Assembly: GCA_029962745.1 (NCBI GenBank)
Contig: CM057154.1
Span: 3,326,090 to 3,390,089 of the forward strand
Origin: Echinometra lucunter
Lineage: Eukaryota > Echinodermata > Echinoidea > Camarodonta > Echinometridae
Reading direction: 5' to 3'
DNA length: 64,000 nt
Shown here: positions 60,475 to 64,000 of the stretch, in pieces
Numbering within the stretch: position 1 is the stretch's first letter
How the letters are laid out: every line of letters begins with the position of its first letter
Translations under genes and position numbers: made by a program
Notes under the pieces: model-generated
Databases searched by the model: none
Told to the model about the DNA's origin: nothing
Seen by the model: the letters and a program-made list of their open reading frames with translations, nothing else

Positions 60475-63400
60475 ATGAAAAAGAAATGGAAAGAAATGGA
60501 AAAAGAAATGAGCAAAATCGGTCAAAGAATAAGAAAATTACATTTTCTATTAAATTACTCTCGGCTCTGCAAATTGGCAACACTGATGACATCATGTGCG
60601 AGCAGGTCCATGTATGTTCAGAAGAATTGCTTTTTACATAACATACTTTGACTATGGGGTAAGAAAATGTGTAATTTCCGAGAAAATTGAGAAAATGTGA
60701 AATTTCATGTACAAAGCGAATGGAGACCTGCTCACATATGATGTCATCTGTGTTGCCAATTTGCAGAGCCGAGAATAGTTTACTAGAAAATGTAAATGAG
60801 TGTAATTTTCTTATTCTTTGACCGATTTTGCTCATTTCTTTTTTAAAAATACTGTTCAAATTTATCTCCTTTTATTGAAACAGTGAAATTTCTAGGGTGG
60901 ACTTACCCTTCAAGGCCGAAATGTATCACTTATAATCTGTCTCGTGATGAACCATTTTTTTTGGGGGGGGGGGGGACTGCGCTATCCCCTAAAAAAAAAG
61001 AAAAAAGAAAAGTCATCAAGGAAAATAAAGAACATTAGACTTAAAATTAGATGCATTAATTGACAATGTCAAAGAGATCAAAATAATTTTTTTTAAATAC
61101 CTTGGTCGTGATTTTATTTTTTTTTATTATTTTTTTTTTTTTTTTGGGGGGGGGGGGGGGGGTCAGCAGTCCCCTACCCCCACCCCCTCCCCCATTACGC
61201 CAGTGCTATAATGAACTTAATTTGATTTGAAATTAAAGTGATATTTTATATCTGTAATATTCCCATGATGTGTACCTTAATCTGATATTACATATCTCCT
61301 ATTCATCAAAGCCGTTAGAAAGGATCACGACTACGACTATACACCTACGGATACTCATAATTCTGCCTAATGATCAGATGATCGACAGATGCATTAGACA
61401 TGATAATTTTATTCATCGCTAGGCTAATTACTAGGAATGATGTAGGAGTAGGAGTTACAAACATGTCTCATCCGCTTTTTAATTATGAACAATATGTGTA
61501 GTATGCCTGTGGGTTTACCATGGTTAACCAACCATTATTATATACACCACTCTTGAAGCAGAAATGCCATGACTATTGTCTTGTGTCTTGTGCAATTCTG
61601 AAATTAATTGGGTTTTAAAAATTGCGGGTGATAGAAATTATCATAGTGACCATTCTTTTCGGAATTGAAAAAGCTCAGTGACATGATATGTTTTTAATAT
61701 GTTATTAAAGTGGAATTATTCGATCATAGACGCAATGATAATGAACGGGTTGTATAGTGCACGTGAAGAGTCGCATAGCAGTATATTCACGCATGTTATA
61801 GTAACCAAATTAATGAGGTAGCCATTTGCCAAGATATGCTGCGGAATTCAGTACCCCTTTTATTTGTTTATTTCTCTCATTGCATGGTCACTTTTATACC
61901 TTTTTTGATAAGTTTATTTATTATATCGTGAGTTCAGTCTAGTGCCCGTTTTATTTGTTTATTCGTTTTCTGCATCTTGAATTTAATACGCCATTAATTT
62001 TTCTAAAAATTCTATTTTTAGTTACACTTTGATGAGTTTAATGCACTTTTATATTTGTTTATTCCTTTAATTGCATGACACCTTCAACTTCAACAAACAA
62101 CTTTTTTATTATGATAAATAGTTATTATTTTGGGTATCTTATTACTGTACAAACACTGAGTGCGAGGATCGGCATGCAATCACGTGGGGCACACTTGCAG
62201 ATAAAACAAAACCATGTATTGCTTGAATTAGTGTGTAAACATTGATCGAAGCTAGCAGCCTGTATTATTATGGAGAGAGCTGCGTGCCAGCTATTTCTGG
62301 TATTGATTTAATCACGAACTGGAAACGAAGAAATGCAAGGCGTATTGCCATTGTGCGATAGTGTGAGACCCTAAATTGATTAAAACAGCGATTGAAGGGG
62401 GTGGTGAGGACTTGGGCATTTAAGTTTAATGGGCAGAGGTGGGGAATTGTTGTGGTTCATTTAATGGCCCCCTCATTACTCTCCTATTGACCGGTGCTCC
62501 ATTGAAAGAACGTATTGGGATGTCCTCGATTTTGATATCTGGTCATTGGGCAGCAATTGATTGATGTAGTCCCACGCATTCCAAAATCCGTTATTTTATT
62601 AGCTACTTTCAAGAAACCATAAGTGCTCGAATTCCATGTTGAAACCATCTTTATGAATGGTAACTTAACCTTCCAGCCAATTCATATATTCCTCTCTTCC
62701 TACCGCTGTTGGGTTTTCCCCCTTACATTCTTTCACTTTAAATGACACACATTTATTATATCTTTTGTGTCATGCATGTATCTTGTCCATGATTATATCA
62801 GCGTTTTGACCAATACTATTGAAATTTCGATAGTGAGCAGAAGTATCAGCATAATTATCAAGAAGCTTGTATTGAAGTTTGTAGAAGATAAAAAAAGGTC
62901 AAATAATAGTCAAAGTCAAAAGTCAAAAAGTCAAATAATAAACATATTGGCCTCTTGGAATAATTTCGATAGAAAATCGGACATTGCAAGTTTTTTTTTC
63001 CATGAGCGTGTATCCCCAGCATGTACACATGTGACATGACCTGTGCCATTATTCTTGACCCGTTTACGCGTTGGCACTCATCAGAACGTAACAGTCCTTT
63101 AATTATGGCTTTGGCCTAACCGTGGTAACCATGTTTTTATCAAGTTGGTGTATGAGAGCAATCGGAAACAGGAAAGGAGAATTCAACTTGGCACGGTTCG
63201 CTTCCTCTATATACCTGTAGCCAGTGGCCATCACTGCAGAATACACCTGCTGCAGTTCACTCATGGCAAAATTGCCCCTCCCTTAAATGATTCTACATTG
63301 CTTGCCCAGGCCACTTTCAATTCATGAATCACACTGGAGGGCAAAAAGTGGAAAGCAAATTATATAAAACATAATATTCACACCCTTTATACAGCCTTGT

Positions 63401-64000
63401 GGATCTATATGCACGTAGTCCTGTATGATCACATTACGGAAGTTTTCTGTCTCATAATCAAGAGTCAATCACAGCAGTGTAAATGTAGTGAAATAGTGAA
63501 TTGATTTTGATACTTATGACAGAGGCATGGCATTCGTATCATTAGGACAGGTATTACTTCATTATTTCTGCACACACATTCCATTTTATTTTGTTTCATT
63601 TATTTATTATTATTGTATATTATCGTTATTATTATTATCATCATCATCATCATCATCTTCATCTAAATTTCTGTATCGTTCTTCATGTTTCGTGTGTCCA
63701 GTCTGGCTCTATAATAAGACAATATTGATATGTTTGATTGAGCTCATAGCGTGAGCAAATTTCCGTGTGTAAGTGTTTGTGTGTGTGGGGGGGAGGTGGC
63801 TCTTTAAACCCCTTCCATCGCTTTGCGTACAGGAGAGAGAGAGAGAGAAAAAAAAATAGTGGATAGGACTCGAAATTGCAGATTTAAGAATGGAAAAGTC
63901 ATCTATAGACTGAAAACAATGTCAGTCTGTTTGGTCGGGTCAGGAGTTCATTTCGAACAGTGACTGACAAGTTCACAGCAAATCTGCTTGCCATCTGATG
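60475..64000. other. Unique tail: continuing GAS2-like intron, no gene recognised
   Basis: It begins with a foldback element (60505-60845), then poly-T/poly-G runs at about 60950-60975 and 61090-61160, then AT-rich DNA. A (CAT)n/(ATT)n microsatellite lies at about 63600-63665 and a GA run at 63833-63847. No open frame resembles the GAR domain, so the next GAS2-like exon is presumably beyond 64000, giving a first intron over 10 kb. Confidence 0.55.
60505..60845. mobile_element. Foldback element with ~110-130-bp arms
   Basis: The left arm (about 60505-60613) runs from AAATGAGCAAAATCGGTCAA to GATGACATCATGTGCGAGCA; the right arm (about 60721-60845) is its reverse complement with small differences, ending TTGACCGATTTTGCTCATTT. 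It is non-coding, starts near the end of the duplicated block and is absent from copy 1. Confidence 0.85.

Noticed and set aside
63145..63327. 60-codon plus-strand frame as a possible GAS2-like exon
   Set aside because: No GAR-domain residues and no convincing acceptor/donor pair.
1..64000. CRISPR arrays, operons, integrated virus
   Set aside because: None seen. The DNA is animal nuclear sequence with spliced genes; tandem repeats have no spacer pattern and no viral gene was recognised.

Overview
Eukaryotic genomic DNA, AT-rich, with one multi-exon animal gene on the minus strand and the first coding exon of a second gene on the plus strand, present twice. Both proteins are clearly metazoan (GCN1 and a GAS2-like CH-domain protein). 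Short dense exons, large introns full of small inverted-repeat transposons, tRNA-derived SINEs and microsatellites suggest a marine invertebrate deuterostome, most likely a sea urchin; the species is inference.

Region 1 (1-32378, minus): the 5' three quarters of GCN1. I placed 39 coding exons by splice sites, reading phase and similarity to human GCN1 recalled from memory. They encode roughly 2,080 residues, from the initiator methionine (ATG at 32378) into the late HEAT repeats; the C-terminal part, including the GCN2-binding region, lies left of the window. GCN1 is a ribosome-bound HEAT-repeat scaffold that passes the uncharged-tRNA/ribosome-stall signal to the eIF2-alpha kinase GCN2. Exons 1-3, nearest an assembly gap, carry one clear and two possible single-base reading-frame errors. 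Introns hold a hAT-type element with an 8-bp target duplication, a CCGTATT-ended element, TTAA-flanked MITEs, foldback MITEs, SINEs, a LINE tail fragment, and four decayed duplicates of GCN1 exon sequence lying beside their parent exons.

Region 2 (32379-47287): GCN1 upstream DNA with a foldback palindrome, a 500-N gap (32850-33349), a 32-bp tandem repeat, then a 13.1-kb block (33462-46602) containing a GAS2-like CH exon (38712-39604) broken by two +1 insertions, then a truncated MITE and a second 500-N gap (46788-47287).

Region 3 (47288-64000): the same block again (47288-60474), nearly identical, with an intact CH exon (52529-53419, 297 codons) ending at a splice donor at the threshold of the GAR domain. 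The GAR exon is not in the window. Then a foldback element and 3 kb without recognised genes. The two blocks, each directly after a fixed 500-N gap, look like two haplotypes placed in series rather than a true gene duplication.

GCN1 and the GAS2-like gene are head to head. I see no novel multi-gene system. The best leads are recurrent pseudo-exons in GCN1 introns, an SxIP (EB1-binding-type) motif between the CH and GAR regions, and an RFX X-box/CCAAT/GC-box cluster upstream of the CH exon.
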